Position numbers and translations under genes: made by a program | Shown: positions 27,455 to 38,628 of the stretch, one piece after another | Position numbering within the stretch: the stretch's first letter is position 1 | How the letters are laid out: each line of letters starts with the position of its first letter | Assembly: GCA_900450595.1 (NCBI GenBank) | Contig: UGGS01000001.1 | Coordinates: 2,170,001 to 2,234,000 of the forward strand | DNA from: [Flavobacterium] thermophilum | GTDB taxonomy: Bacteria; Bacillota; Bacilli; Bacillales; Anoxybacillaceae | Length of the DNA stretch: 64,000 nucleotides | Reading direction: 5' to 3' | Notes under the pieces: generated by a model | Told to the model about the DNA's origin: nothing | Seen by the model: the letters and a program-made list of their open reading frames with translations, nothing else | The model's database searches: none

Positions 27455-28209
27455 CGCACGTTCACCCCTCTTTCTTTCAAGTACGCTTTCACTTGCCCAA
27501 CCGACGTTTCTTTGTAATGGAAAATGGAGGCCGCGAGCGCCGCGTCTGCTTTCCCTTTTTCGAACGCTTCGAGGAAATGCTCCGCCTTGCCGGCGCCGCC
27601 CGAGGCGATGACCGGAACCGGGACCGCTTCGCTCACCCGCCGCGTCAAGGCAATATCAAAACCGTTTTTGCCGCCATCGGCATCCATGCTCGTCAGCAAA
27701 ATCTCCCCGGCGCCAAGACGGACCGCTTCCTGCGCCCACGCGACGACTTCCCAATTCGTGGCGTTGCGGCCGCCGTGCGTATAGACGCGCCATGAACCAA
27801 GCGTTTCATCGTATTTCGCGTCAATGGCGACGACGATGCATTGCGAGCCGAAAAAGTCCGCCCCTTCCGCGATCAAGGCCGGATGGAGCACCGCGGCGGT
27901 GTTGAGCGACACTTTGTCCGCGCCCGCGCGCAGCATCCGCTTCATATCGTCAAGCGAGTGGATGCCGCCGCCGACCGTAAACGGAATCGCTAGCTGGGCG
28001 GCGACGCGCTCGACGACATCGACCATCGTTTTCCGCCCTTCATGGGAAGCGGAAATGTCCAAAAACACGAGCTCGTCCGCCCCTTGCTCATCGTACGCCT
28101 TCGCCAGCTCCACCGGATCGCCGGCATCGCGCAGCTGGACAAATTGCACTCCTTTGACGACGCGCCCGTCTTTCACATCGAGGCACGGGATGATGCGCTT
28201 CGTGATCAT
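27451..28209 (-). CDS. hisF: Imidazole glycerol phosphate synthase, cyclase subunit
   Basis: HisF is the TIM-barrel cyclase that uses ammonia from HisH to form IGP and AICAR. It has 252 residues. The catalytic Asp is in [14 protein letters not shown] (residue 11), and the phosphate sites GGGI and ASGGAG are present. It overlaps hisA by 4 nt and hisI by 4 nt, so the last three genes are translationally coupled. Confidence 0.98.
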   Translation of the reverse strand: MITKRIIPCLDVKDGRVVKGVQFVQLRDAGDPVELAKAYDEQGADELVFLDISASHEGRKTMVDVVERVAAQLAIPFTVGGGIHSLDDMKRMLRAGADKVSLNTAAVLHPALIAEGADFFGSQCIVVAIDAKYDETLGSWRVYTHGGRNATNWEVVAWAQEAVRLGAGEILLTSMDADGGKNGFDIALTRRVSEAVPVPVIASGGAGKAEHFLEAFEKGKADAALAASIFHYKETSVGQVKAYLKERGVNVR

Positions 28210-28940
28210 CGCTCGTTCACCACCTTGAGCGCTTCCGCGAGCGTAAACTGATTCGTATAAAGCGCCTTGCCGACGATCGCCCCACCGATGCCTTGTCCAG
28301 CATATTGGCAGAGCGCGCGCAAATCGTCAAGCGAGCTGACGCCGCCAGAAGCAATCACTTCTTTTCCCGTCGCCTCGGCCAACCGGACCGCGGCGGCGAT
28401 GTTCGGGCCCGACAGCGTGCCGTCCGTTGCAATGTCCGTAAAGATAAACGTCTCCGCCCCCGCCTCGACGAGCATCCGCCCGAGTTCTTCCGCCTTAACG
28501 TTCGACGTCGCAAGCCACCCTTCCGTCGCCACGAAGCCGTCGCGGGCGTCAATGCCAATCACGATGCGGCGGCCGTATGTTTGGAGCATCTTTTTCACAA
28601 ACGGCGGGTCGGCAATGGCCGCACTTCCTAAAATGACGCGGGCGACCCCATTTTCTAAATAATGCACGATATCCTCTTCCGTCCGGATGCCGCCGCCGAC
28701 TTGCACGTTGACGCCCAGGCGGGCCGCTTCAATGACAAACCGGTCGTTGACGCGCCGCCCTTCTTTCGCTCCGTCCAAATCGACCATATGAATCCACTCC
28801 GCCCCTTGGGCCACGAATTGCTCGGCCATCGCGACCGGCGAATCGCCGTACACCGTTTCTTTGCTGTAATCGCCTTGCAGCAGGCGGACGCATTTTCCGC
28901 CGCGCATATCGATCGCCGGATACACCGTAAACGCCGCCAT
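28206..28940 (-). CDS. hisA: ProFAR isomerase HisA
   Basis: HisA catalyses the fourth step, the Amadori-type isomerisation of ProFAR. This 244-residue TIM barrel begins with [17 protein letters not shown], which holds the catalytic Asp, and has the second Asp in [13 protein letters not shown]. Its start shares one base with the hisH stop (TGATG). Confidence 0.98.
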   Translation of the reverse strand: MAAFTVYPAIDMRGGKCVRLLQGDYSKETVYGDSPVAMAEQFVAQGAEWIHMVDLDGAKEGRRVNDRFVIEAARLGVNVQVGGGIRTEEDIVHYLENGVARVILGSAAIADPPFVKKMLQTYGRRIVIGIDARDGFVATEGWLATSNVKAEELGRMLVEAGAETFIFTDIATDGTLSGPNIAAAVRLAEATGKEVIASGGVSSLDDLRALCQYAGQGIGGAIVGKALYTNQFTLAEALKVVNER

Positions 28941-29575
28941 CAGCGATTCCCCCTTCCCGTGACGATGCCGACATAATTGTTCAAGATGCGCATGCCGACC
29001 GCCCCGCTTTTTTCGGGATGAAACTGCGTGCCCCAGACGTTGCCGCGCCCGACAACCGCCGGAACGTCCACGTCATACTCGCTGCTCGCGAGCACGACGT
29101 CCTCATCGCCCGGGACGACGTAATACGAATGGACAAAATACACATGCCCTTCCTCGACGCCATGAAGAAGCGGCGACGGGCGATGGAAACGGAGCCGGTT
29201 CCAGCCCATATGCGGCACTTTGTATGGCTCGCCGGTTTTCGTGACGCCCGGAAAACGGACGACGCGGCCGCGCAAAAGCCCAAGCCCTTTGGTCGGCCCG
29301 TTTTCCTCGCTTTCGTCAAACAACAGCTGCATCCCTAAACAAATGCCAAGCAACGGCGTGCCGTTTTCAGCCGCCGCACGGATGAAATCGGCCAACCCGG
29401 TTTCACGCAAAATGTGCATCGCATCGCGAAACGAGCCAACCCCAGGCAAAAGGAGCCCGCGCGCCCGCGCCAACTCCTTGTTGTCGCCGCTCACGATATA
29501 CGGGCAGCCGAGCCGCTCGAGCGCTTTGCGGACGCTGTATAAGTTGCCCATGCCATAGTCGATGATCCCGATCAT
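28940..29575 (-). CDS. hisH: Imidazole glycerol phosphate synthase, glutaminase subunit
   Basis: HisH hydrolyses glutamine to feed HisF. The class I glutamine amidotransferase triad is visible: Cys in [12 protein letters not shown], and His and Glu in [11 protein letters not shown]. The start chosen ([15 protein letters not shown], 29575) matches the family; an ATG two codons upstream (29581) is also possible, since AAAGGA lies upstream of both. Length is 211 residues. Confidence 0.96.
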   Translation of the reverse strand: MIGIIDYGMGNLYSVRKALERLGCPYIVSGDNKELARARGLLLPGVGSFRDAMHILRETGLADFIRAAAENGTPLLGICLGMQLLFDESEENGPTKGLGLLRGRVVRFPGVTKTGEPYKVPHMGWNRLRFHRPSPLLHGVEEGHVYFVHSYYVVPGDEDVVLASSEYDVDVPAVVGRGNVWGTQFHPEKSGAVGMRILNNYVGIVTGRGNR

Positions 29576-29754
29576 CGCCATCCCATTCCTTTCTTCGCTG
29601 ATCCATGCCAATCGATCGTTTTTCTTCATCCACCGAACCACTTGATGACGGCATCCCTTTTCCTCACGGCGCTCCTTTCACGGGCGCCTCTCCTTGGCGC
29701 CCGGCCGCCTTCCTCCGCGGAACTTTTCCCACAGGGAGCGCCGCATGCAATCGG
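29576..29754. other. Intra-operon gap between hisB and hisH
   Basis: 179 nt without a gene. It holds a GC-rich palindrome CGGGCGCC/GGCGCCCG (29681-29703, 7-nt loop) without a T run, possibly an mRNA processing or stability element. Confidence 0.5.
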
Positions 29755-30342
29755 CTACAGCATCCCTTTTGTCGACGGAACGCCTTTGACGCGCGGGTCG
29801 ATCATCGTCGCTTCATCGAGCGCCCGCCCGAGCGCTTTAAACACCGCTTCGATCATATGGTGCGTATTGCGCCCGTAATGGACGATGACATGCAAGTTCA
29901 TGCGCGCCTCCAGCGCCAGCTTCCATAAAAACTCATGGACGAGCTCAACATCGAACGCGCCGACTTTCGCTGCCGGAAACTCGCCGCGAAACTCGAAATG
30001 CGGGCGGTTGCTCAAGTCAATGACCACTTGGGCCAAGGCGTCATCCATCGGCACAAACGCGTTGCCGTACCGCTTGATTCCTTTTTTGTCTCCAAGCGCT
30101 TCTTTGATCGCCTGCCCGAGGCAAATGCCGATGTCTTCCGTCGTATGGTGGTCGTCAATATGAGTGTCGCCTTTGGCGTCAATGCGCAAATCGAACTGGC
30201 CGTGTTTCGCAAACAAATCGAGCATATGGGTCAAAAACGGCACGCCCGTTTCCAGTTCGGCTTTTCCTTCGCCGTCAATCGCCAAACGCAGCTCAATGCT
30301 CGTCTCGTTCGTCGTTCTCGCGACCGTCGCTTCCCTTGCCAT
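29755..30342 (-). CDS. hisB: Imidazoleglycerol-phosphate dehydratase
   Basis: HisB dehydrates IGP (step 6). The 195-residue monofunctional bacterial type shows the metal-binding clusters HMLDLFAKHGQFDL, DDHHTTEDIGI and, near the C terminus, HHMIEAVFKALGRALDEA. It starts 3 nt after the hisD stop. Confidence 0.98.
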   Translation of the reverse strand: MAREATVARTTNETSIELRLAIDGEGKAELETGVPFLTHMLDLFAKHGQFDLRIDAKGDTHIDDHHTTEDIGICLGQAIKEALGDKKGIKRYGNAFVPMDDALAQVVIDLSNRPHFEFRGEFPAAKVGAFDVELVHEFLWKLALEARMNLHVIVHYGRNTHHMIEAVFKALGRALDEATMIDPRVKGVPSTKGML

Positions 30343-30345
30343 CGT

Positions 30346-31620
30346 TCATTCCCCCTTCTTCAGCCGCATCTCAACGGCGCGCGCGTGCGCCTCGAGCCCC
30401 TCGAGGCGGGCAAAGGCGGCGATTTTGCCGCCGTGTTGTGCCAATGCCGCATCGCTGTAAACGATCACGCTTGATTTTTTCACAAACTCATCGACACCCA
30501 AACCGCTTGAAAACCTTGCCGTCCCGTTCGTCGGCAGCACGTGGTTCGGCCCGGCGAAATAGTCGCCGACCGGCTCGGAGCTGAAGCGGCCGAAAAACAT
30601 CGCCCCTGCATGGCGGAGCTTCCCTAATAGCGCGAGTGGTTCGGCCGTCATCACTTCCAAATGCTCCGGCGCCAGTTCGTTCACGACATCGACCGCTTCC
30701 TCAAGCGTCTCCGTGACGTAAATGGCGCCATAGTGCTCAAGCGCCGCTTGGGCGATGCCGCGGCGCGGCAGCGTTTCAAGCTGTCGTTCGACTTCACTCG
30801 CCACCGCCAGCGCCAATTTCATCGACGGCGTCACCAAAATCGCTGACGCCCGCACGTCATGCTCGGCTTGCGACAACAAATCGGCCGCAATCTCATCCGC
30901 ATGCGCCGTCTCATCGGCGAGCACGACAATTTCGCTCGGCCCGGCGATCATGTCGATCGCCACATGCCCAAACACTTCCCGCTTCGCCAATGCGACATAA
31001 ATATTGCCCGGCCCGAAAATTTTGTCAACCGGCCGGATCGTTTCCGTCCCGTACGCGAGCGCGGCGACCGCCTGCGCGCCGCCGACTTTGTAAATTTCCG
31101 TCACCCCAAGTTCATAGGCCGCCGCCAGCACGCCAGCCGGAAGCGCGCCGTCTTGGTTTGGCGGCGAGGTGATGACAATCCGCTTCACTCCCGCCACTTG
31201 TGCGGGAATGACGTTCATGAGCACAGACGACGGGTAAGCGGCCGTCCCGCCCGGCACGTACAATCCGACCGCATCAAGCGGCGTTACCTTCTGCCCGAGA
31301 ATCGTGCCGTCTTCGTTCGTCATCCACCATGATGAGCGCTTTTGCCGCTCATGATAGGTGCGAATGTTGGCCGCCGCTTCGCGAATGATCTGAAGCATCT
31401 CCGCGTCCATCGCCGCATGCGCCCGCTCCAGTTCCGCTTCCGTCACCTTGAGCGAATCCAAGCGGACGCCGTCAAACCGTTCCGTGTATTCTTTCAGCGC
31501 TTCGTCGCCGCGGGCGCGCACAGCGGCGATGATATCGAGCACCGCACGCCGCTGCTCCTCCGTTCCGCTTTCAATCGTCCGCCTTAGCGACACGCCACCT
31601 CGGATCCGTTCGATTTTCAT
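30346..31620 (-). CDS. hisD: Histidinol dehydrogenase
   Basis: HisD carries out the last two oxidations to histidine and is Zn- and NAD-dependent. The 424-residue product has the family [29 protein letters not shown] stretch and the LAPEHLEVM motif with the catalytic Glu-His pair. It begins after a ribosome site overlapping AAAGGGGAG. It lies 136 nt from the hisG end; that gap holds no gene. Confidence 0.98.
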   Translation of the reverse strand: MKIERIRGGVSLRRTIESGTEEQRRAVLDIIAAVRARGDEALKEYTERFDGVRLDSLKVTEAELERAHAAMDAEMLQIIREAAANIRTYHERQKRSSWWMTNEDGTILGQKVTPLDAVGLYVPGGTAAYPSSVLMNVIPAQVAGVKRIVITSPPNQDGALPAGVLAAAYELGVTEIYKVGGAQAVAALAYGTETIRPVDKIFGPGNIYVALAKREVFGHVAIDMIAGPSEIVVLADETAHADEIAADLLSQAEHDVRASAILVTPSMKLALAVASEVERQLETLPRRGIAQAALEHYGAIYVTETLEEAVDVVNELAPEHLEVMTAEPLALLGKLRHAGAMFFGRFSSEPVGDYFAGPNHVLPTNGTARFSSGLGVDEFVKKSSVIVYSDAALAQHGGKIAAFARLEGLEAHARAVEMRLKKGE

Positions 31621-31756
31621 CGTTCGCTCCCCTTTCTATGGCATCGATCCGTTTTCCTCCACCAAGCCCCCATCAGCGCCGCGGACGCCGTTCCGCCAAC
31701 GCCGCGCCGAGCCTCCATCAAGCTCTCTGCGGACAACCGCCCGTTTCCATCTTTTT

Positions 31757-32380
31757 CTATGGTTGTGGAATCACCGCCGCCAATCGGTCGACCAACCGCT
31801 CAATGTCCCCGCCGTTTAGCCGGTAGCTCGCCGGGTTGACAATCAGGCGCGACGTCACCTCGGCGATTCGTTCCAGCTCGACAAGCCCGTTTTCTCTGAG
31901 CGTCCGCCCCGTGGAAACGATGTCCACGATCCGGTCGGCAAGGCCGATCAGCGGGGCGAGCTCGATCGAGCCGTTTAGGCGGATGATCTCAACTTGCTCA
32001 CCTTGTTCGCGAAAATACGTTGACGCGATGTTCGGGTATTTCGTCGCCACCCTTGGCGCGATTTCATTCATCTTGGCACCGGGCAGCCCGGCGACCGCCA
32101 AATGGCAGCGGCTGATGTGCAAATCGAGCAGCTCATAGACGTTCCGTTCTTCCTCCATTAAGACATCTTTTCCCGCTATGCCCAAATCCGCCACCCCATG
32201 TTCGACATAGGTGACGACATCCATCGGTTTCGCCAAAATAAAGCGCATCTGCTCCTCCGGCACGTCAATGACGAGCTTGCGCGACTCGTCAAATTCCGGC
32301 GGCAGCACATAATCCGCCCGCCGCAGCAGCCCGACCGCCTCATCAAAAATGCGCCCTTTTGGCATCGCAATCGTCAGCAT
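31757..32380 (-). CDS. hisG: ATP phosphoribosyltransferase, short form
   Basis: HisG commits PRPP and ATP to histidine synthesis. At 207 residues it is the short form that lacks the C-terminal regulatory domain and needs HisZ, which is encoded upstream. It starts [15 protein letters not shown] at 32380 after GGGAGGAAGAG; upstream in-frame sequence to 32767 is not part of the protein. The PRPP-binding segment is [14 protein letters not shown]. Confidence 0.97.
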   Translation of the reverse strand: MLTIAMPKGRIFDEAVGLLRRADYVLPPEFDESRKLVIDVPEEQMRFILAKPMDVVTYVEHGVADLGIAGKDVLMEEERNVYELLDLHISRCHLAVAGLPGAKMNEIAPRVATKYPNIASTYFREQGEQVEIIRLNGSIELAPLIGLADRIVDIVSTGRTLRENGLVELERIAEVTSRLIVNPASYRLNGGDIERLVDRLAAVIPQP

Positions 32381-32555
32381 CACTCTTCCTCCCTGCTCGT
32401 CGTCATGTGCAAACGCGGCGCTTTTCCGCCAAACTCTCCCTCTCGCCGAACTAGCGCAGCCGGACACCCTCGTGGCTTTAGCCGTTCCATCTCCCGCCTC
32501 ATCAACAGCCGTTCCATTCGTTCCTGTTCGAGACGTTCTCCTCTTTTTGCGGCAT

Positions 32556-33731
32556 TCATTGCCCGCTGCGGCCAAGCAAATAGACGATCGACCGGTAGCG
32601 CTGGCTGTAGGCATCAATATCACGAATGCCGGCAATGTGCTGCAAGACGACGCGCTTGCCTTCCGCCCGTTTCGCCTCGGCGAGCTCCACCGCTTCCGCC
32701 AGCCGCTCTTGGCTAAAGACGATGCACTCGATGTCGCCGCGCACATCCGTTTCCCCAATCGCCTCAATCAACCGATCGACGCGCAAGCCAAACCCCGTCG
32801 CCGGCGACGGGCGGGAAAACTTCGCCAGCAAATCATCATACCGGCCGCCGTTGCCGATCGGGAATCCGACTTGCTCGGCGTACACGTCAAATAAAATGCC
32901 GGTGTAATAGCTCATATGGCTGACAAGCGCCATATCGAGCTTCACCGCCTCGGCCACCCCATACGTCCGAAGCGCTGCCATGAGCGCCGCCAGCTCGTCG
33001 GACGCCCGCCGCCCCTCCTCACTTGTGACGAGCGTTTTCGCCTGTTCGATCACGTCCGTTCCGCCGCGCAAGGAAAGAAGATCCAACAGCCGCTTTTGAT
33101 CGATCGACGAAAGCGGCCACGACTTCACATGTTCGCGGTAACCGACGTAATTTTTCTCATATAAAAAACGGCGCAATACACTCGCCCGCTCCTCATTCCC
33201 TAAAATCTCCAAAAACAGCGCATTGACATACCCGATATGGCCGATGGCCACCGAAAAGCGGCCCAACCCCACGCGCTTCAACAACGCGACCATTAAGCTG
33301 ATGACTTCGGCGTCGGCAGCCACCGTGCCGTCGCCGATCAGCTCGACGCCGATCTGCTCAAACTCCGCCGGCCGGCCGCCCTCGCGCTGCTGGGCGCGGA
33401 ACACATTGGCGTTGTACGCCAACCGGAGCGGATTGCCGTCGTCATAAAGCCTTGACGCCGCCACCCGGGCGATCGGCGCCGTCATATCGGGCCGCAGCAC
33501 GAGCGTATGCCCTTGCTGGTCGAGAAGCTTAAACAGCCGATGATCGGCAATCGCCGACGCCGCCCCGACCGTTTCATAATACTCAAGCGTCGGCGTTTCA
33601 ATAAACTCATACCCCCAACGCTCAATTTCCTCCGCCATCACCGAGCGCACTTGCTTTTTCAACTCATATAAAAACGGCAGCGTATCGCGCATGCCCAACG
33701 GTTTTTCAAACATGAACAACTTTTTTGCCAT
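32556..33731 (-). CDS. hisZ: ATP phosphoribosyltransferase regulatory subunit
   Basis: HisZ is a HisRS-like protein without synthetase function that completes and regulates short-form HisG. The 391-residue product has class II motifs (motif 2-like [29 protein letters not shown]) and starts [19 protein letters not shown] at 33731. It is the first gene of the his operon. No T-box or His-rich leader peptide is seen upstream. A direct repeat of CTAAAGTATTTC lies in the 50 nt before the start. Confidence 0.95.
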   Translation of the reverse strand: MAKKLFMFEKPLGMRDTLPFLYELKKQVRSVMAEEIERWGYEFIETPTLEYYETVGAASAIADHRLFKLLDQQGHTLVLRPDMTAPIARVAASRLYDDGNPLRLAYNANVFRAQQREGGRPAEFEQIGVELIGDGTVAADAEVISLMVALLKRVGLGRFSVAIGHIGYVNALFLEILGNEERASVLRRFLYEKNYVGYREHVKSWPLSSIDQKRLLDLLSLRGGTDVIEQAKTLVTSEEGRRASDELAALMAALRTYGVAEAVKLDMALVSHMSYYTGILFDVYAEQVGFPIGNGGRYDDLLAKFSRPSPATGFGLRVDRLIEAIGETDVRGDIECIVFSQERLAEAVELAEAKRAEGKRVVLQHIAGIRDIDAYSQRYRSIVYLLGRSGQ

Positions 33732-34120
33732 GTCCCCACGCCCTTTATCGAAATACTTTAGGAAATACTTTAGTTTGCTAATATGGTAGAGAAGTGAAGT
33801 TATTAGTAGTTTACTCCTTTGCGTCCACAGCGTCAAGAGGAAACGCGCCATCCGCAATAAAATGGATAAGGACTCTTCCAGACGAAGAAACGCCTGTCCA
33901 TTTCGCTCCACCTTGTGCATACGGCTGCTCACGAAATCTCCAAGGCACAAAAAAACTCCGAATCGTCGAATATGTAGAAGCGACAAGAAGTCATGCTTCC
34001 GGATACGAAAGAGAACCTTCGTCGTGGAACAGAGAACTCTTACTTCATAAAAATAGTTTGTTCATTCATTTTACCATTTTTTCAGAATCTTTTCTCTCCG
34101 CAAACAAAAACCCGCCCCCG
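33732..34120. other. Upstream region of the his operon, no supported gene
   Basis: A plus-strand frame (about 33794-34110) has the look of a protein remnant (for example GTKKLRIVEYVEATRSHASG), but it has no ribosome site and I recognise no family. The region probably contains decayed mobile DNA. Confidence 0.35.
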
Positions 34121-34399
34121 TTACTCGGAAGGCGGTTCGTTCGTGCGGACGATGCGCATCGGGCAGCCGGCGACCATGGCCCCGGGCGGGACGTCTTGAT
34201 GGACGATGGTGCCGGCGGTGACGACGGCGCGGTCGCCGATCACCACGCCGGGCAAAATGGTCGAGTTCGCGCCGATCATCACCTCATCGCCGATCACGAC
34301 ATCGCCGAGGCGGTATTCGTCCACTAAATATTCGTCCACTAAATATTCGTCGGCGAGAATCGGCTTGAGAAAATCAAAGAGCACAAAAAAATACCACAT
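34121..34399 (-). pseudogene. Partial duplicate of the yvoF-like acyltransferase
   Basis: The frame encodes only the C-terminal half of the hexapeptide acyltransferase at 35430-35951 ([20 protein letters not shown] to RIV-NEPPS), with a few substitutions. The joint is preceded by a triplicated DEYLV unit. The similarity extends through the downstream hairpin (CCGCCCCC...GGCGG). The upstream half and start are missing, so it is not a working gene. Confidence 0.8.
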
Positions 34400-35058
34400 C
34401 TACAAGTGCAAGAACAACGATTGCCCGTTTTACTAAGCCAATCTTCGCCGGATGACCAAGAAGGAGCGCTGACGTTTCAAGCAAGATTCTCAAGCCTTCG
34501 AGTTGCAGTGTCGATTCCGGGAGTTCCTGTTTGACTTTCTCCCTTTGGTTCCATCATCACTCATCAAACTGAAGGTCGATTTGTCCCGGATGGCCGTTTC
34601 ACCGCACATTCTGGGGGCTCGTATTGACGTACCACGTCAACTTCGTGATGTTCTCCCGCATGACGGAGGCAGCCATGAAGGACATCCACGGCGGGCGTGT
34701 CGATCTCACATCAGACGGTGCTCAATGATGAATATTATAAAATATTCGATGTTTTAGTGTTATAATTGTTGGTAATTCGCATTTTCAAACCCAAAAAAGC
34801 AAAAGACGGCGTTTTCAAATTAACAAGCGAACAAATGGACTTGATTGACGAAAAAATCCGTAGGATGTACACTAAACTTAGAAAAGATCCAGAAAACCGT
34901 TCTTGACACTTCTGTCAAAATGCTTTATTATTTTCTTTGCATGAGATTCGGAAAACAAGCATACGATAAATAATGCCCTTTGAGTTCCTTGAACTCAAGT
35001 GCGGCCAAAAATATTTTTCAACTGACCGCCGCATGCGCGGTCCAAAAGGAAAAGCCGC

Positions 35059-35080
35059 CCCATTTACGGGGCGGCTTTTT
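35059..35080. terminator. Bidirectional intrinsic terminator
   Basis: AAGCCGCCCC-ATTTAC-GGGGCGGCTT, preceded by A and followed by a T run. It is orphaned in the scar region. Confidence 0.65.
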
Positions 35081-35179
35081 ACGTGTTTCGCTGACTTTGC
35101 ATCTTGTGAACTCTCTCTTATACACCTTCACCGAAAGTTGTTATTCCCATTCTCACCTAAACAGGTTAGACGTCAACTA

Positions 35180-35209
35180 CCCCCACTTCGCTAACGCTTG
35201 AAGTGGGGG
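35180..35209. repeat. Solitary IS200/IS605-type end hairpin
   Basis: CCCCCACTTC-10 nt-GAAGTGGGGG is a 10-bp stem followed by CTTGCAACTCC, the style of hairpin found at ends of Bacillus IS200/IS605 elements. No transposase frame is attached. Confidence 0.5.
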
Positions 35210-35429
35210 CTTGCAACTCCCCAGAAGTGCGAGCGGACTTCGTCGTCAAGTACACTTTGTGGTGAAGAGCCAACAATTTTTAGTTCTGCCACCTAAAGTT
35301 TCATATTTTCATCATTGATCCTATATAAATCCAACTGGAAGTTTAACTTATAGGGGGCAAAAAAAACAGACTCTCTGTTTTTTCGTTTCTTTCATTTTTT
35401 CCTATTCCAAAATGGAAAACCGCCCCCAT

Positions 35430-35951
35430 TCAATTGGAAGGCGGTTCATTCCGGCGGACAATGCGCATCGGGCAGCCGGCGACCATCGCCCCGGGCGGGA
35501 CGTCTTGATGGACGACGGTGCCGGCGGCGACGACGGCGCGGTCGCCGATCACCACGCCGGGCAAAATGGTCGAGTTCGCGCCGATCATCACCTCATCGCC
35601 GATCACCACATCGCCGAGGCGGTATTCGTCAACCAAATATTCGTGGGCGAGAATCGTCGTGTTGTAGCCGATGACGCAGTTGCGGCCGATGTGAATTTTT
35701 TCTGGGAATAGAATGTCCGGCATGACCATAAAGGCGAGCGCGGTTTGCTCGCCGATGTTCATGCCGAGAAACGTGCGGTACAGCCAGTTTTTCAGCGGCA
35801 AAAACGGCGTGTAGCGCCCGATTTGAATGATGATGACGTTTTTCAGCACTTTCCAAAACGATACGGTGCGATACAACTGCCAGAGCGAGTTCGCCCCTCG
35901 GACAGGGTATTTGGTCGTTCGTCTCACTGGGAGGATGATTCCTCCTTTCAT
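35430..35951 (-). CDS. Hexapeptide-repeat acetyltransferase, YvoF-like
   Basis: The protein is up to 173 residues with left-handed beta-helix hexapeptide repeats ([74 protein letters not shown]), typical of CoA-dependent O-acetyltransferases. The ATG at 35951 overlaps the ppaX stop (ATGA); a GTG at 35927 (VRRTTKYP) matches the YvoF N terminus better, so the start is uncertain. It is downstream of ppaX as in B. subtilis. Acceptor unknown. Confidence 0.88.
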   Translation of the reverse strand: MKGGIILPVRRTTKYPVRGANSLWQLYRTVSFWKVLKNVIIIQIGRYTPFLPLKNWLYRTFLGMNIGEQTALAFMVMPDILFPEKIHIGRNCVIGYNTTILAHEYLVDEYRLGDVVIGDEVMIGANSTILPGVVIGDRAVVAAGTVVHQDVPPGAMVAGCPMRIVRRNEPPSN

Positions 35952-36592
35952 TCGTTGATGCCGACAATGGCGAGCAAGTCGCTCATTTTCTCGAGCATAT
36001 AGTCCGGTTCATATTGTTCCAAATACTCGCGCCCTTTAATCGCCCAGGCGACGCCGGCTGTTTTGACGCCGGCGTTTTTGCCGGCCAACATGTCGTGGTA
36101 GTTGTCGCCGACCATGAGCGCTTCGTCCGGTGTTGACTGCAGCACCTCAAGCGCCTTGTAAATCGGCTCGGGGTCCGGCTTTGGCCGCGTGACGTCATCG
36201 AGGCCGATGACGCACGAGAAAAACGGCGCCAGCCGCGTTTTTCTTAACCCCATCAGGGCGGTGTCGTGCATTTTCGTCGTCACAACGCCAAGGCGGAAGC
36301 CATGGCGGTGGAGCGTTTCGATCGTTTCATACACGGTGTCAAACTCGCGAATCAGTTCGTCATGATGGGCGTGGTTGAACGTGCGGTACGTCTTCACCAT
36401 CTCCTCGACCCGTTCCGGATCGAGCGAGCCGAACGTTTCATAGAGCGACGGGCCGATGAACGGCAGGACGTCCTCACGTTTGTAACGGCCTGGATAGTAC
36501 TTCTCCAACGTATGCAAAAACGACTGGATGATGAGCTCGTTCGTATCAATCAATGTGCCGTCAAGATCAAACAAAATGGTGCGAATCGTCAT
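35948..36592 (-). CDS. ppaX: Pyrophosphatase PpaX
   Basis: PpaX is a HAD-superfamily pyrophosphatase that hydrolyses the PPi released by HPrK/P when it dephosphorylates P-Ser-HPr. The 214-residue product has the HAD motifs [12 protein letters not shown] (nucleophile D9), VVTTKMH, and [16 protein letters not shown]. It overlaps yvoD upstream and yvoF downstream by 4 nt each. The nearby hprK gene supports the role. Confidence 0.95.
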   Translation of the reverse strand: MTIRTILFDLDGTLIDTNELIIQSFLHTLEKYYPGRYKREDVLPFIGPSLYETFGSLDPERVEEMVKTYRTFNHAHHDELIREFDTVYETIETLHRHGFRLGVVTTKMHDTALMGLRKTRLAPFFSCVIGLDDVTRPKPDPEPIYKALEVLQSTPDEALMVGDNYHDMLAGKNAGVKTAGVAWAIKGREYLEQYEPDYMLEKMSDLLAIVGINE

Positions 36593-37527
36593 GAAGCGGC
36601 TTCCTTTCTAGTCGGTTGTTCAAAGCGGCGCCAAACGAACGCCACCGCCATTGTCAGCAATACGGCCGTCACCAAGCGGATGAAAAGCAGCGGCCAAACA
36701 GAGATGCCAAGCGGGACGAAAATGAGCGTATCTTCGACGACCGCATGGCAAGATACGAGAAAAATGAACGCCAGCGTCAAGTCGCGCTTCGAGACGCCGT
36801 CTTCTTTCGCCGCCTGAATCATCACCCCCGCCCCGTACGCCAAGCCGAACACAAACCCGGCGGCGAGCGTGAGCGATGTGTTCGCGCTCATGCCCAGCAT
36901 CTTCGTCGCCGGCGCCATCCAGCGCGAAACGGCTTCGATCCAATGGCGTTCTTTTAAAATTTGAATGACCGTCATGAGCGGAATGACGATCGCGACAAGC
37001 TGCACAATGCCGGCGGCCGCTTTTTTCAGCGCCGCCAAGATGATCTCTCCCCAGCCGGACGGCGGGGCGGCTTCATGCGTGACAAACCCGTATTGGGCGA
37101 TCTCCTGCCCCCCGTCCCAGAAATGGGCGATCAACAAACCTGACACGACAGCGAGCCCGACGCGCACGACGATCATCAGCCAGACGCTCATGCCGGTGCG
37201 CGAGGCGACGGATGACTCGACGATCAAGTTATGGGAAAAGGAAAGCATGACCGCGAGAATGAACACTTCCTTCACCGTCAACTCGATCGTCAGCATCGCC
37301 CCGATCGCCGCGTACAATCCAAGCAAATTGCCGAGCACAAGCGGCACAGCCGCATCGCCGGATAAGCCGAACCATTTCATCAGCGGCGTAACCCCATCAA
37401 TGATCCATGAAAAAAGCGGCGTCGGCTGCAGCAACGCCAACAGGAGCGTCACGGGGAAAATGATTTTCCCCAGCGCCCACGATGTCTTCAGCCCGGCGAG
37501 CACACCGCGCTGCAACGTTCCTGTCAT
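36589..37527 (-). CDS. yvoD: Nucleoside-recognition (Gate) domain membrane protein YvoD
   Basis: The 312-residue polytopic membrane protein has 7-8 hydrophobic helices and two Gate-like halves ([20 protein letters not shown] and [20 protein letters not shown]), the pattern of the nucleoside-recognition domain family. The substrate is unknown. The ATG at 37527 follows GAGGAGACC. It sits between lgt and ppaX, as in B. subtilis. Confidence 0.88.
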   Translation of the reverse strand: MTGTLQRGVLAGLKTSWALGKIIFPVTLLLALLQPTPLFSWIIDGVTPLMKWFGLSGDAAVPLVLGNLLGLYAAIGAMLTIELTVKEVFILAVMLSFSHNLIVESSVASRTGMSVWLMIVVRVGLAVVSGLLIAHFWDGGQEIAQYGFVTHEAAPPSGWGEIILAALKKAAAGIVQLVAIVIPLMTVIQILKERHWIEAVSRWMAPATKMLGMSANTSLTLAAGFVFGLAYGAGVMIQAAKEDGVSKRDLTLAFIFLVSCHAVVEDTLIFVPLGISVWPLLFIRLVTAVLLTMAVAFVWRRFEQPTRKEAAS

Positions 37528-37756
37528 GGTCTCCTCTCTCCTTTGCTTGCCTTGATCACCGCGGTGCGGTGAAACCTTGATTCTCTGGATGCCGCGCACC
37601 GCATCTTGTTCATCCGTCCGCACCTAACCGAAAAAAGCGGGAATGCAGCTCCCCGACAAGATTGTTCCCGCTGCGAAGCGCGGCGGCGAAGGAGCTGCAT
37701 TCATCGCGGTTTCCCGCAAACCGAACAAGTCCGCAACGTTTCGCCGCCTCAAACGG

Positions 37757-38569
37757 CTATTCATCCCGATAGCGCGCGTCCGCCCAGCCTTTTGTCCGGC
37801 GCACGATCCAAAGCGCGACGGACAAAACGATGAGCGTCACGGACACGACTTGCGCCGCGCGCAGGCTGCCGGCGAGCATCAAGCTGTCGGTGCGCATCCC
37901 TTCAATCCAAAAGCGGCCGACGGAATACCAAATCAAATAGGACAAAAACAGCTCGCCGCGCCGCAAGTTGACGCGCCGGAGCCAAAGCAAAAGACAAAAA
38001 CCGGCCAAATTCCAAAGCGATTCGTACAAAAACGTCGGATGCCAATAGCGGCCGTCAATGTACATTTGGTTGATGATCCAGTCAGGCAAATGCAAGCTCT
38101 CCAAAAACGCGCGCGACACCGGGCCGCCGTGCGCCTCTTGGTTCATAAAATTGCCCCAGCGCCCGATCGCCTGGCCTAAAATGATGCTTGGCGCGGCAAT
38201 GTCGGCGAGCTTCCAAAACGACAGCCCGCGCGCGCGGGCGAACACCGCGCCCGTCGCCACCGCGCCAATCAAACCGCCGTGAATGGCGAGGCCCCCTTGC
38301 CAAATTTTCGGAATCTCTGACAAATGCTTTGAATAATAGTCCCATTCAAACAGCACGTAGTACGCCCGCGCGCAGACAATGGCGATCGGCACGGCAAATA
38401 ACACCAAATCGACAAACGTCTCTTTCGGCAAGCCGCGCCGCACCGCTTCGCGCGTCGCGAGCCACAAGCCGATCAAAACGCCTGTGCCGATAATGACCCC
38501 GTACCAGTAAATTGTAATCGGACCGAGATGCAAAAACACGCGGTCGAGCGGCTGAATCGTCGATTCCAT
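37757..38569 (-). CDS. lgt: Prolipoprotein diacylglyceryl transferase
   Basis: Lgt adds diacylglycerol to the lipobox Cys of preprolipoproteins in the membrane. The 270-residue product has about seven membrane segments and the conserved [11 protein letters not shown] and [14 protein letters not shown] motifs with the essential His and Arg. The ATG at 38569 follows AGGAGGTGGAAACG; an ATG three codons upstream is less well placed. One likely substrate is encoded nearby: the cytochrome c551 lipoprotein at 58681-59016. Confidence 0.97.
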   Translation of the reverse strand: MESTIQPLDRVFLHLGPITIYWYGVIIGTGVLIGLWLATREAVRRGLPKETFVDLVLFAVPIAIVCARAYYVLFEWDYYSKHLSEIPKIWQGGLAIHGGLIGAVATGAVFARARGLSFWKLADIAAPSIILGQAIGRWGNFMNQEAHGGPVSRAFLESLHLPDWIINQMYIDGRYWHPTFLYESLWNLAGFCLLLWLRRVNLRRGELFLSYLIWYSVGRFWIEGMRTDSLMLAGSLRAAQVVSVTLIVLSVALWIVRRTKGWADARYRDE

Positions 38570-38628
38570 CGTTTCCACCTCCTATGCTTCATGCCCAAAC
38601 GAGATCCATTCCTTTGACGCAAGAAACA

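Larger units (their letters stand above)
34400..35429. other. Intergenic scar with IS debris
   Basis: No intact gene. A terminator hairpin lies at 35059-35080, an isolated IS200/IS605-type end hairpin at 35180-35209, and a short plus-strand frame at about 34770-34906 (IRIFKPKKAKDGVFKLTS and onward) lacks a start and ribosome site. The stretch looks like the remains of several insertions. Confidence 0.45.

Noticed and set aside
27000..33000. Numerous long plus-strand frames opposite the his genes
   Set aside because: They are Arg/His-rich antisense shadows typical of GC-rich coding DNA; the minus-strand genes are all recognised enzymes.
33732..34000. Possible T-box or His leader controlling the his operon
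   Set aside because: No conserved T-box sequence, antiterminator or His-rich leader peptide could be found upstream of hisZ.
33794..34327. Plus-strand frame upstream of the his operon
   Set aside because: It has no ribosome site, runs antisense into the acyltransferase duplicate, and shows no recognisable domain. It is noted only as possible debris.
34503..34757. Plus-strand frame of 84 codons in the scar region
   Set aside because: Composition and lack of a start signal suggest chance; no motif is seen.
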